Shown piece after piece: positions 13,962-21,657 of a stretch of 21,657 nucleotides of DNA. The stretch is from Acidimicrobiales bacterium (lineage in GTDB: Bacteria; Actinomycetota; Acidimicrobiia; Acidimicrobiales; Ilumatobacteraceae). Location of the stretch: NCBI GenBank assembly GCA_030830415.1, contig JAURNB010000166.1, forward strand, positions 1-21,657, in the 5' to 3' direction. The notes under the pieces were generated by a model. That model saw only the letters and a list, made by a program, of their open reading frames with translations, made no database searches and was not told where the DNA came from. Made by a program: the position numbers and the translations under genes. Positions within the stretch are counted from its first letter, which is position 1; each line of letters begins with the position of its first letter.

Positions 13962-14597
13962 GTGAATAACGACGGCGCTCTCAAGGAAACTTTGCATTGG
14001 TCGAACAGTGATCTTGAGGTGCACAAAGTAGTCGTTGGACCGTTTGAAAACAACGTTTTTGTGCTGCGTTGCAAGTCAACAGGTGAAGGCGTCCTCATCG
14101 ATGCCGCAAATGAACACGAACTTCTTTTAGAACTCTGCGAACAACTCGGGGTCAAGCGCGTACTGGAAACCCATGGACATTGGGACCACATTCAAGCAAT
14201 TCCCGCAATGCGCGAGGCAGGGTATGAAGTTGCCGTTACACGCGCCGACGCACCACGCCTAGTTGACGTGGGATACGACGTATTTCTTGACGATAAGGAA
14301 GTGGTGGAAATTGGGCGCATGCGTTTGCATACCATTCACAACCCTGGGCACACCGAGGGATCCATTTCCTTTCATGTCGCCAACACACCGTTGCTCTTCA
14401 CCGGAGACACTTTGTTTCCTGGCGGCCCCGGTAATGCAACCTTTGAAGGCGGCGACTTCACCACCATCATCGAATCAGTTGAGAAAAAACTGTTTGTCTT
14501 TCCCGACGACACCATTGTTCTGCCAGGCCATGGTACAAACACAACCATAGGTACTGAGCGTCCGCACCTTCAAGAATGGGTCGATAGAGGATGGTAG
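13962..14597 (+). CDS. Metallo-beta-lactamase-fold hydrolase, glyoxalase II-like
   Basis: This 211-aa protein has the full set of metal ligands for a binuclear site: THGHWDH (H71, H73, D75, H76), H130 (NPGHTEGS), D149 (LFTGDTLF) and H190 (VLPGHG). GPFENNVFVLRC at the start and FPGGPGNATFEGGDF after D149 fit the short hydroxyacylglutathione-hydrolase-like group, which in actinobacteria probably acts on thioesters of other thiols. The start is GTG 13962, with a -10-like element 6 nt upstream. It overlaps the GT-C-like gene by 7 bp, so it is the first gene of the apparent glycan operon. Its role there is not evident; it could be an unrelated detoxification enzyme. Confidence 0.88.
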   Translation: MNNDGALKETLHWSNSDLEVHKVVVGPFENNVFVLRCKSTGEGVLIDAANEHELLLELCEQLGVKRVLETHGHWDHIQAIPAMREAGYEVAVTRADAPRLVDVGYDVFLDDKEVVEIGRMRLHTIHNPGHTEGSISFHVANTPLLFTGDTLFPGGPGNATFEGGDFTTIIESVEKKLFVFPDDTIVLPGHGTNTTIGTERPHLQEWVDRGW

Positions 14598-16309
14598 AAG
14601 AAACTCACGTCGCTACTTCTGAGCCAACACTCTTTACTACCCGTTTTGTATGGGTAAGTGCAGTTCTCACCTTCGTCGTTGCGTCATATGTTGCTTTACG
14701 TATTTACGGGCCTTCCGTACGCCCCGACGAATTGGGTTTTCTCATTAATGGCCAGTTGCTCATTGGTCGCGATGAAACTCCCCTTAGCGATACATTTCGT
14801 TCCTTCTACCCCATTGGGTTCAGTTTTGTTACGGGCTTTGCTGCACTCATTGGACGCACAATGTCTCGCGAATTTCGTATTGCATTGTTCTTCAACTTTG
14901 CATTTGTTGCACTCACCGCACATTTCCTCAGCCTGTACACACGCAAGTACTTTGGACTCACTCGCAACTACTCGCGTGTTATCGGAATCGCAGTGGCACT
15001 CATGCCACTTGTTGCCGCCAACGCACTTTTTGCGTGGTCAGAATCGCTCAACATCTTGGGTTTTACCGTTCTTGTCTATTGCGCATTCAACTATTGCGTT
15101 GACAACTCACGCAGCTCTGCAATTGCACTTGCGCTCATTGCCCCCTTCCTTGCAGTCACACATGGTCGATTCACTTTGGTTTTGCCGCTCACTGTTCTGC
15201 TTCTTGTTATTGCCCCTGCAGTCAATAAAGCGTTCCGCGCATCGATCTTGACCACCATTGGATTTGTCGTTCTTGCCGCTTTCACTTACTTGATGCTGGC
15301 TAAAGCAAACTTGTGGTTACGTAACGAGTTGTACCTTGGCGCAGCAGGCAAAGAAGGCCGACTCAAAGACAAACTTTTCGATACCGCCAACTGGGGGAAC
15401 ATCGTTCGTGCGCTAGGTGGACAAAATTGGTATCTGTTCGCCACTTCATTTGGCTTAGTAATTGTTGGTGCACTTATCTTGTTCAAGCACCTCGCTGCTT
15501 CAGAACGTCGTTTACATCCTGGTCTCGCCGTGGCATCGCTCTTCACACTCGGTGCTATTGCCATTATCGAACTCACATCTGCTCTCAACTTGGTCAAGAT
15601 CATTCGGCCCGATCACGTTGTTTACGGACGCTATTCCGGTGTTGTTTCACCAATTCTTATTGCCATTGCATTGAGTGCGCTCATTACTGCACCGCAAAAA
15701 ACACGCTCACTGTGGTGGAAGAGCATTGCGCTCATTCCCGTCCTTGCACTCTTTCTCGTTATTCTCAGCCGCGCCGACATGCTGCATCGAATGCTTCAGC
15801 AAGGAGAGTTCTTTGCCCGCCCAAATGCCATCGGCCTCGACTGGGCAATTAAAGCAACCAAACCAAGTAGCTTTTTTGTTTTGAGCAGCATCTTTGCCTT
15901 GTTAGGAATTGCTCTCTATCTCGTCCATCGGTTTGCGGAAAAGTCATTCATTACTTTTTTCGTAGTAATTGCGCTTTTCTTCACGGGATACACCACCACA
16001 CAAACAGTGCGGAACTACCGAGACTATTTGCCCGAACTTATTCTCGATAATGAAGCCATCAACCGCGGTGCAAAAGTAGTGGGCTTCGACACTGGCTCAT
16101 ACGGTGGGCAAAGCTTCTACGACTACCGATACCTCTTACACCCCGTTCAAGCTCAGCGATTTGATCTCATTTATGGTGTGCCCGATGACATCAACTGTTA
16201 CATCGGGGCAAAAGAACGCCCCCCATTCGACGGGAATTGGACAGTTGGACCAAGCGAACCTTCAACGGGTCTCATTTTGTGGGTGCGTGACGGTCTAGAT
16301 TCGTGTTGA
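14591..16309 (+). CDS. Polytopic membrane protein, GT-C-fold glycosyltransferase-like
   Basis: This 572-aa protein has roughly 13 predicted membrane helices (first at about 18-38, last at about 452-470) and a soluble C-terminal part of about 100 residues. The first outside loop carries SVRPDELGF with D46/E47, the acidic pair expected of GT-C transferases that use polyprenyl-phosphate sugars. A second marker is DHVVYGRYSG at 341-350, a YGRY motif I associate with actinobacterial members of this kind. Such enzymes add sugars to lipids, glycans or proteins outside the membrane. It overlaps the metallo-hydrolase gene by 7 bp and is followed after 1 bp by a GT2 that probably makes polyprenyl-phosphate sugar, which fits a donor-maker and user pair. 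Acceptor unknown. Confidence 0.75.
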   Translation: MVEETHVATSEPTLFTTRFVWVSAVLTFVVASYVALRIYGPSVRPDELGFLINGQLLIGRDETPLSDTFRSFYPIGFSFVTGFAALIGRTMSREFRIALFFNFAFVALTAHFLSLYTRKYFGLTRNYSRVIGIAVALMPLVAANALFAWSESLNILGFTVLVYCAFNYCVDNSRSSAIALALIAPFLAVTHGRFTLVLPLTVLLLVIAPAVNKAFRASILTTIGFVVLAAFTYLMLAKANLWLRNELYLGAAGKEGRLKDKLFDTANWGNIVRALGGQNWYLFATSFGLVIVGALILFKHLAASERRLHPGLAVASLFTLGAIAIIELTSALNLVKIIRPDHVVYGRYSGVVSPILIAIALSALITAPQKTRSLWWKSIALIPVLALFLVILSRADMLHRMLQQGEFFARPNAIGLDWAIKATKPSSFFVLSSIFALLGIALYLVHRFAEKSFITFFVVIALFFTGYTTTQTVRNYRDYLPELILDNEAINRGAKVVGFDTGSYGGQSFYDYRYLLHPVQAQRFDLIYGVPDDINCYIGAKERPPFDGNWTVGPSEPSTGLILWVRDGLDSC

Positions 16310-16310
16310 T

Positions 16311-17213
16311 ATGGAAACGATCGCAAAAGAACTTGATGTCAGTGTCATCTTGCCGGTGTACAACGAACGCGGTCACCTCAAAGCCGAAATAGACCGGGTA
16401 CGTACAGCTCTCAGCGCTTCCGCTTACTCATTTGAAATCATTGTTATTGATGATGGATCTAACGACGGCTCCGAATTAGACCTTCCACTCATTCCCGACA
16501 TTCGCCTCATTCGCCACTCGGTGAACCGTGGTTCAGGCGCAGCGCGCCGCACTGGCACTCGTGCCGCATATGGCCGCGTTGTGGTGTGGACCGATGTCGA
16601 CATGACCTACCCAAACGATGAGATCCCCTGGCTAGTCGATCAGCTTGAAGGTTCCGACCACGTTGTTGGCGCACGTCGCACCGAAGAAGGAACACTCAAG
16701 TTATTGCGCATGCCCGCAAAGTGGTTTATTCGCAAACTTGCGAGTTACCTCACTGAAACCGACATCAAAGACCTCAACTCTGGTCTTCGTGCGTTTCGTC
16801 GCGATGTTGCACTGCAATACATCCACCATCTTCCCAATGGCTTCTCGTGTGTCACCACACTCACCATGTCGTTTTTGGCAAATGGCTACTCGGTCACTTA
16901 CGTGCCCATCAACTATTTCCCACGTGCTGGGCGCTCGAAGTTTCATTGGCTAAAAGACACCAGGCGTTACATCTTGCAGGTCATTCGCATGACCTTGTCG
17001 TACAACCCACTCAAAGTATTTCTCCCAGTGGGGGGCGCCTTGTTCCTTATCGGAGCAGCAAAACTTGGCTTCGACTGGAGCAGCCGCGATTTCCGCCTCT
17101 CCACCAATACTCTGCTCGTCTTTTTTGCCGCACTACAGGTCACCACCATCGGCCTACTTGCCGACCTCGTTGTGCGGTCAACAAAAATACCCCAAAGCGT
17201 CGAACCTGTTTAA
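16311..17213 (+). CDS. Polyprenyl-phosphate glycosyltransferase, DPM1/GtrB-like GT2
   Basis: This 300-aa GT2 enzyme transfers a sugar from a nucleotide donor to polyprenyl phosphate on the cytoplasmic face. Visible motifs are VSVILPVYNERGHL at 10-23, IIVIDDGSNDGS at 43-54 (D47/D48), VNRGSGAARRTGTRAA around 71-86, the metal-binding WTDVDMTYP (D95/D97), and DLNSGLRAFRR at 154-164, which is diagnostic of the dolichyl-phosphate-mannose-synthase group. The amphipathic RSKFHWLKDTRRYILQVIRM region is followed by two membrane helices at about 235-253 and 264-288, as in GtrB-type proteins. It directly follows the GT-C-like gene. Mannose or glucose cannot be told apart by eye. Confidence 0.9.
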   Translation: METIAKELDVSVILPVYNERGHLKAEIDRVRTALSASAYSFEIIVIDDGSNDGSELDLPLIPDIRLIRHSVNRGSGAARRTGTRAAYGRVVVWTDVDMTYPNDEIPWLVDQLEGSDHVVGARRTEEGTLKLLRMPAKWFIRKLASYLTETDIKDLNSGLRAFRRDVALQYIHHLPNGFSCVTTLTMSFLANGYSVTYVPINYFPRAGRSKFHWLKDTRRYILQVIRMTLSYNPLKVFLPVGGALFLIGAAKLGFDWSSRDFRLSTNTLLVFFAALQVTTIGLLADLVVRSTKIPQSVEPV

Positions 17214-17243
17214 CTTCTTCGCATACCGAAAGGCGCCAGCTCA

Positions 17244-19028
17244 ATGCATGGAGTGATTGCATATACCGGGAGCAACCCAGAGCGCTTCCAGCAACTGCGT
17301 CATGCTGCTGAACATTTCGGGGCAAACAATGTTGAAGCTCGCAATGCCGGCAACAGCTGGCTCGGCTCATTTGGTTCAGCCAATGCCGTGCACACCTTCA
17401 GCGACAAACAGGGCGTGGGAGTTGTTTACGGATCAGCTGCGGCAACTACCACTTTTCATTCGGAGAATTTTCTCGATGAAGCACCCGACGATGTTGTGGG
17501 TTGCGTCATCCATCATGAGCTCGGCCTCGTTGTTGCTGCCGGACGTGGCAACCACAAAATGTTTGTTCATCATCTCTCCACGGGCGAGTTGATGGCAAGC
17601 AGTTCTTTATCGGTGCTGGCCTATGCGCTGCGCAGCACCACCAGCATCGACCGAAGCTACGAAGACTTCACCCTTGGCTTTGGGTTTTTACCCGGCGTGC
17701 ACACCGTGTACAGCGGCATTCAGTCACTTCCAGCTGGTACCCGCCACTTTGCATCTAGAGCACATTCAGAGACAACGGCAGTTTTTCCTGTCAACGTGAC
17801 TTCCATTTCGAGTTTCGCAGAGGCAATACCGAAACTACATGACTTGTTTGTTCATGCCATTCAAGAACAAGCGGAAAACCGCACAAAGCATGCTGTTCTC
17901 CTTGGCGGCTTCGACTCCATGCTGGTGGCCGCAACTTTGAAAACACTCGGACATGAAGTACATACCTACACATTCTCTTTCGGCGATACGAACTTTGAGC
18001 AAAAAAACGTTACTGAATTTGTTACTTCGTTAGGCATCACACACCATCCGGTCACCATCACTCCACAACTCATTGAACAAAACCTACGTGAATTTGGCTC
18101 ACACTTTTTCCAAGTCGGAGCGCAATCGCACTATCAAATTCACACTCTCATTGCGAGCCAACACATTGCCCGCGATGGTTTTGACGCAATATTCAATGGT
18201 GATGGTTGCGACGCCATTTTCTTGAGTTACCCCACCGTCAATAGGCGTGCAAGCATTTCTCAGCGGGTAGCCCGCGCACCACGCCTCTTGAAAAAAGTGG
18301 CTCTTGCACCCTTACGTACATCAATTGCCGAACGTCACCTCGGCCACGTTGGCCGCATCATTCGTAGCGTGCTCAACAATGCGCTGTTGCCAGACCCAGC
18401 ACGTGGGCACCTCCCCACGCAATATCTCGATGCCTATGCCTTGTCGCAGTTGCGCAAGGGCGTACAGCCACAGCAAACCGAATCGATGCTTGCCTTGCGT
18501 TTGCGCCTTGCTGAGCCCACTGCACAGATGGACGGCCCGCGCAGGGCGTTTCATGGCAATGGGTTAACAGCACAAAGCAAGGTAAAGGTCGATGGAGCGG
18601 TGTCTGCCACAGGCCTTCCTCACTTCAGCCCCTACTTGCACCCAGAATTACGAGCCTTTGTTACTTCATTGCCCATTGAATACCTCAAGAATCAAAATGA
18701 CTCACCCTCTGCAAATGGCAAGGAACTCCTTGTTGCAATGGTGCGCGAGTACAAGTTGCTCCCCGATCTCTTCATAGATCAACCCAAGCAATCACCAGTC
18801 GACTCACCAGTAGACCTCTGGTACATGACGTCCTTAAAGGAACAGATACTCGAACAGTTGCAAGACCTTCCCTTTGAGGTGAACACCAAATACTTGGAAA
18901 ACGTTTTGCGAAACAAGCGCGCCGAAAATTGGTACCGCAACAAAGTTTCTATTGGCCACCACACCATGCAAGCCATTGGCCTACTTGCGTCATATGCCTC
19001 ATTCAATCGATTACTCCACGAAGAATAG
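17244..19028 (+). CDS. Asparagine-synthetase-like protein lacking the catalytic Cys
   Basis: This 594-aa protein has the AsnB two-domain layout. The N-terminus MHGVIAYTGSN aligns with the MCGI start of class II glutamine amidotransferases, but residue 2 is His, so the glutaminase nucleophile is absent. The synthetase domain begins near 195; the ATP pyrophosphatase loop, usually SGGxDS, reads LGGFDS at 220-225 (Ser to Leu), and the second motif, usually GDGGDE, is GDGCDA at 319-324. The family also includes sugar-carboxyl amidotransferases in surface polysaccharide loci and Cys-less relatives such as beta-lactam synthetase. It lies 30 bp after the GT2 gene, with AAAGG 12 nt before the ATG as a weak ribosome site. 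Likely roles are amide formation with free ammonia or another amine, or a non-catalytic role. Confidence 0.82.
   Translation: MHGVIAYTGSNPERFQQLRHAAEHFGANNVEARNAGNSWLGSFGSANAVHTFSDKQGVGVVYGSAAATTTFHSENFLDEAPDDVVGCVIHHELGLVVAAGRGNHKMFVHHLSTGELMASSSLSVLAYALRSTTSIDRSYEDFTLGFGFLPGVHTVYSGIQSLPAGTRHFASRAHSETTAVFPVNVTSISSFAEAIPKLHDLFVHAIQEQAENRTKHAVLLGGFDSMLVAATLKTLGHEVHTYTFSFGDTNFEQKNVTEFVTSLGITHHPVTITPQLIEQNLREFGSHFFQVGAQSHYQIHTLIASQHIARDGFDAIFNGDGCDAIFLSYPTVNRRASISQRVARAPRLLKKVALAPLRTSIAERHLGHVGRIIRSVLNNALLPDPARGHLPTQYLDAYALSQLRKGVQPQQTESMLALRLRLAEPTAQMDGPRRAFHGNGLTAQSKVKVDGAVSATGLPHFSPYLHPELRAFVTSLPIEYLKNQNDSPSANGKELLVAMVREYKLLPDLFIDQPKQSPVDSPVDLWYMTSLKEQILEQLQDLPFEVNTKYLENVLRNKRAENWYRNKVSIGHHTMQAIGLLASYASFNRLLHEE
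19021..19026 (+). promoter_or_regulatory. Possible -10-like hexamer before the LPG-synthase-TM-like gene
   Basis: AAGAAT ends 6 nt before ATG 19033. The 15-mer AGAATAGACACATGA spanning the start is identical to the sequence at the aceE start (4612-4626). It overlaps the stop of the previous gene, so an operon-internal start is possible but unproven. Confidence 0.25.
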
Positions 19029-19032
19029 ACAC

Positions 19033-19980
19033 ATGAGAAAACTGTTGCGCAATGTGCTGTCGATACTACTGGTAGCACTGCTCTTTCTTTTGGTCTGGCA
19101 ACGCCGACATGAACTCACTCCCATTTTTGAAGATCCATCATCAGATCTTTTGCTCCTCGGAGCACTCATCGTTATTGGGCACTTTCTCAACTCGGCAGAA
19201 TTCTGGGTGGTGTATCGCGCCACAAAGGTACGCATTGGGTTCTTTGAGAACTGGATGGTTTTTACATCGGGGCTGCTCGGCAATCTCTTGCCTGGCCAAA
19301 TGGGTACGTTGTACAAATTCCGCTACATGAAGACCGTGCATCACTTGCCCTACGCAAAAAGCGGCAGTAACTACGGCGCAAACCTCATCATCTCGCTTGG
19401 TTCATCGGCAATTGTCGGCATCATCGGAGTGTGCGGCAACACAGTAGGTGGCGGCTCATTTTCTTGGGTCATGCTTTTGTGTTTTGTAGGTCTTGGCATC
19501 ATTTGTATTGCAACACTGCGATTCTCGCTTCCCACTTGGAAAGTTTTACGCGGTAAGCCTGCGAAGATTTTCTCCACATTTAGTGAAGGCTGGGACGAAA
19601 TACGTCGTACTCCACAAACAACCTTTCAAGTCATCGCCATCGACGTGGTGAAATACCTTGTTACCGCTTGGCGCTTCCAAATTGCCTTCGGACTTCTTGG
19701 CTACCACCAATCTTTTTGGTACTTCCTCGTTATTGCACCCGCAGCGGCAATTGCCGGAATCATCGCATTCACTCCTGGCGGCCTCGGCATTCGGGAACTC
19801 TTTGTGACCGGCGCTGCAGTTGCAATGGGTTCAAGTTTCGACACTGGGCTACTTGCCGCAAGTACCGACCGCGGCGTAATGCTCGCCTCAGCAGTTGTGC
19901 TGGGGAGCATCGGTTTTCTTTACAGCGTTCCTCGCTTGCGACGTGCGACCACGACCCAACCCACGCCCACTGACGTGTGA
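19033..19980 (+). CDS. Lysylphosphatidylglycerol-synthase-TM / YbhN-like membrane protein
   Basis: This 315-aa integral membrane protein has about 7-8 hydrophobic segments, starting with RNVLSILLVALLFLLVW at 6-22. It carries the two signatures of the UPF0104 / LPG_synthase_TM family: NLLPGQMGTLYKFRYMK at 84-100 and FTPGGLGIRE at 246-255 (E255). There is no C-terminal aminoacyl-transferase domain, so it is the stand-alone membrane form often seen in glycan loci, where a lipid transport or flippase-like role has been suggested. The frame is open back to 18952, but that lies inside the asparagine-synthetase-like gene; ATG 19033, 4 bp after that gene's stop, gives a normal hydrophobic start. The last 61 bp overlap the convergent gene ending at 19920. 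Confidence 0.82.
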   Translation: MRKLLRNVLSILLVALLFLLVWQRRHELTPIFEDPSSDLLLLGALIVIGHFLNSAEFWVVYRATKVRIGFFENWMVFTSGLLGNLLPGQMGTLYKFRYMKTVHHLPYAKSGSNYGANLIISLGSSAIVGIIGVCGNTVGGGSFSWVMLLCFVGLGIICIATLRFSLPTWKVLRGKPAKIFSTFSEGWDEIRRTPQTTFQVIAIDVVKYLVTAWRFQIAFGLLGYHQSFWYFLVIAPAAAIAGIIAFTPGGLGIRELFVTGAAVAMGSSFDTGLLAASTDRGVMLASAVVLGSIGFLYSVPRLRRATTTQPTPTDV

Positions 19981-21657
19981 AGAAACGGGCGCTGCAGAAC
20001 CTTCATCGGTGTAGCGATGACAGAAATGATCTTGCCCATCAGCCTTCCCTGCGGTTGAAACAAACGCCCACTGGCAGAGGTTGCCGAGTTCATCGATGCA
20101 ACTTTTCCACTGCGCTGTCTTAAAAGTGCGTTGCGCACAAATTCCAAAGCGTGCCCGCCAATTGCCCCGTACGGATAGACGTCAATCAGTTCTAGGTCGG
20201 CGGCACCGAGTAACTGATCGATGTCTTTGCGGTCGTATCGACGATGATGCCCTACGGCAATATCTGCTGCACCAAATCGTTTTTGATGCGCGGGAAAACT
20301 CACGATCAGAGAACCAAACTCATTGACATGTTCAACCCATGAACGCAGTGCTTCGGCATCGTCATCAATATGTTCGAGCACCTCGAATGCGCACACAAGA
20401 TCGAAGGTTTCATAGGGTTGTATTTGCTCAAGGCCTCCTGAGCGGAACTCTGCATCTGAGAAGTGTGAAAGGCGCTCGGCGGCAACTGCTCCCGACGCGA
20501 GGTCGGGCTCAACACCAACGTATTGCCCCCACTGTGCAAGCCGGGTGGAGAAAGCTCCTTGGCCAATTCCTATTTCCAAAATGCTTTTTGGTTGCAGCAA
20601 AAGCAATGCCCTCTGCACCAGTGGGGCACGTAGATGTGCCATTGCGGTGAGCGGCGCTTCCCTCGACACCGGCACCTCGCCACTTGCTGCTTGCAATGCT
20701 TCCATAAGCATTGGTGCAATTTGATTGTCACCGAATTTCTCAAGGAAGAGTTTTCTACTATCAGTTTCCAATGCACGTAGCCGTACGTCGTCTTGCAAAA
20801 GAGAAACTATTTCATTTGCAAGTGCTTGAGGGTCGCCCGCCGGAACAGTGGCAACCGCATGATCAAGGTGGTTGCGAATGGCTGGGGTGTCGGCAGTAAT
20901 AATGGCTTTACCCATTGCCATGCACTGGAAAACTTTGTTGGGAATAACGCGCGACGACTTTGCCCCTGTGCCGAAGATGCCCAGGCACACCGATGCTTCG
21001 GCAATTTTTGCAGGAAGATCAGTTTCTGAAACCGAATTGAGCAATTCAATCGGAGCGTTGAGCTCACGAATGATTTTTTCTATACGCGGGCGCTCTTGAC
21101 CATCGCCGATGAGACGGATGCGATACTCCTTTGGTAGCAAAAGCGATGCACGCACAATGAAATCAATTCCTTGTAACGGAATGTATGTTCCGTAAAACAA
21201 AACAACTTTTTCTGGCGTTGGTGCAGCTACCACTGGCGCATAAATATTGCTATCTGCCCCTACCCACACTGTTCGCCATTTGTTTGGCGTAGTAGAAGTT
21301 TCTTTAGCAAATGCTTCAATGTCTTCTGGAGTGTCAGCGAGTATGAGAGTTGCTAGCTTCACCGACAATGCGTCGACGCTACGCAGCACCTTTGCCGTGA
21401 GTGACGTTGATGAAACTATGTTTCTGTCGTCTACAACGGTCTCGTGCAGTGAAACAAAGTAGTCAATCACCATTGGTACACGCACAATGCGACACAGCGC
21501 ACCTACCACCACAGCGTCAAACTGGCATGGGTGCGGTACGAGCACCACCGATGGCCGGCGACGTGGGTTCAGTGTTTGGCTTAGGAGTACTGCAGCCAAT
21601 TGTCCGTATACGGCCACAGCACGCAGAGCACGTTGAATTTTTCCTTGACGAACATCT
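19920..21657 (-). CDS. GT4 glycosyltransferase fused to a SAM-dependent methyltransferase, 5' end outside window
   Basis: At least 578 residues are visible, and the frame remains open to the right edge, so the true start lies beyond it; the GTG at 21617 is internal. Numbering from that GTG, residues 1-310 are a GT4 (group 1) transferase with the donor-binding half: VVLFYGTYIPLQGID (138-152), IRLIGDGQERP, and IPNKVFQCMAMGKAII (225-240). Residues 325-565 are a class I methyltransferase with SILEIGIGQGAF (345-356), the acidic E370 (VGVEPD), CAFEVLEHIDDD (409-420) and GHHRRYDRKDI. One polypeptide would therefore both transfer a sugar and methylate a glycan or aglycone. It has no transmembrane helices in view. 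The last 61 bp overlap the convergent membrane gene. Confidence 0.88.
   Translation of the reverse strand, partial: DVRQGKIQRALRAVAVYGQLAAVLLSQTLNPRRRPSVVLVPHPCQFDAVVVGALCRIVRVPMVIDYFVSLHETVVDDRNIVSSTSLTAKVLRSVDALSVKLATLILADTPEDIEAFAKETSTTPNKWRTVWVGADSNIYAPVVAAPTPEKVVLFYGTYIPLQGIDFIVRASLLLPKEYRIRLIGDGQERPRIEKIIRELNAPIELLNSVSETDLPAKIAEASVCLGIFGTGAKSSRVIPNKVFQCMAMGKAIITADTPAIRNHLDHAVATVPAGDPQALANEIVSLLQDDVRLRALETDSRKLFLEKFGDNQIAPMLMEALQAASGEVPVSREAPLTAMAHLRAPLVQRALLLLQPKSILEIGIGQGAFSTRLAQWGQYVGVEPDLASGAVAAERLSHFSDAEFRSGGLEQIQPYETFDLVCAFEVLEHIDDDAEALRSWVEHVNEFGSLIVSFPAHQKRFGAADIAVGHHRRYDRKDIDQLLGAADLELIDVYPYGAIGGHALEFVRNALLRQRSGKVASMNSATSASGRLFQPQGRLMGKIISVIATPMKVLQRPFLHTSVGVGWVVVARRKRGTL

Noticed and set aside
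18952..19032. 27-codon extension of the YbhN-like protein
   Set aside because: It lies inside the asparagine-synthetase-like gene in another frame; starting at 19033 gives a normal membrane-protein N-terminus.
1..21657. CRISPR arrays, tRNA genes, insertion sequences, phage genes
   Set aside because: I looked for regularly spaced repeats, cloverleaf-like segments, transposases and integrases and saw none; neighbouring genes show no obvious change in base composition by eye.

Overview
The window looks like a gene-dense stretch of an actinobacterial chromosome, perhaps from the Acidimicrobiia (inference, no marker gene present). The signs are a homodimeric-type AceE, a short HhH-GPD protein of an actinobacterial type, actinobacterial-style acyl-CoA dehydrogenase and GT-C proteins, and several starts that look leaderless (a -10-like hexamer ending 6-7 nt before the start codon, with no Shine-Dalgarno). 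Genes abut or overlap almost everywhere. No gene-free stretch exceeds about 70 bp, and I saw no tRNA, rRNA, insertion sequence, CRISPR array or origin.

Layout. (1) 1-3173, plus strand: the tail of a TIGR01777-type epimerase, an FAD-dependent amine-oxidase-like enzyme, an SRPBCC protein and argJ, closed by a clear bidirectional terminator. (2) 3236-4555, minus strand: rnhA followed by an SDR dehydrogenase. (3) 4623-8926, plus strand: aceE, the HhH-GPD protein and galE. (4) 8927-9960, minus strand: a 74-aa conserved-looking protein and an alpha/beta hydrolase with Asn at the nucleophile position. (5) 9994-11633, plus strand: an 87-aa protein coupled to a family 2 glycosyltransferase whose first GT domain is truncated and degenerate. 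(6) 11579-13143, minus strand: an acyl-CoA dehydrogenase coupled to a membrane-anchored 150-aa protein. (7) 13213-13910, plus strand: an antitoxin/PIN-toxin pair with a tandem palindromic operator. (8) 13962-19980, plus strand: a metallo-beta-lactamase-fold hydrolase, a GT-C-like membrane protein, a polyprenyl-phosphate-type GT2, an asparagine-synthetase-like protein without its catalytic cysteine, and a YbhN/LPG-synthase-TM-like membrane protein. (9) 19920-21657, minus strand: a GT4-methyltransferase fusion running off the right edge.

Blocks 5, 8 and 9, with galE as a possible UDP-sugar source, look like a cell-surface glycan or glycolipid locus. A plausible reading is that the GtrB/DPM-like GT2 makes a lipid-linked sugar, the GT-C protein transfers it outside the membrane, the amide-synthetase-like protein modifies a carboxyl group, and the GT4-methyltransferase fusion builds and methylates a glycan. 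Substrates cannot be read from the sequence. A recurring theme is loss of key catalytic residues in otherwise intact genes: the hydrolase, the HhH-GPD protein, the first GT2 domain, the acyl-CoA dehydrogenase, the PIN toxin and the asparagine-synthetase-like protein. The strongest candidate for new biology is the asparagine-synthetase-like protein in its glycan operon.
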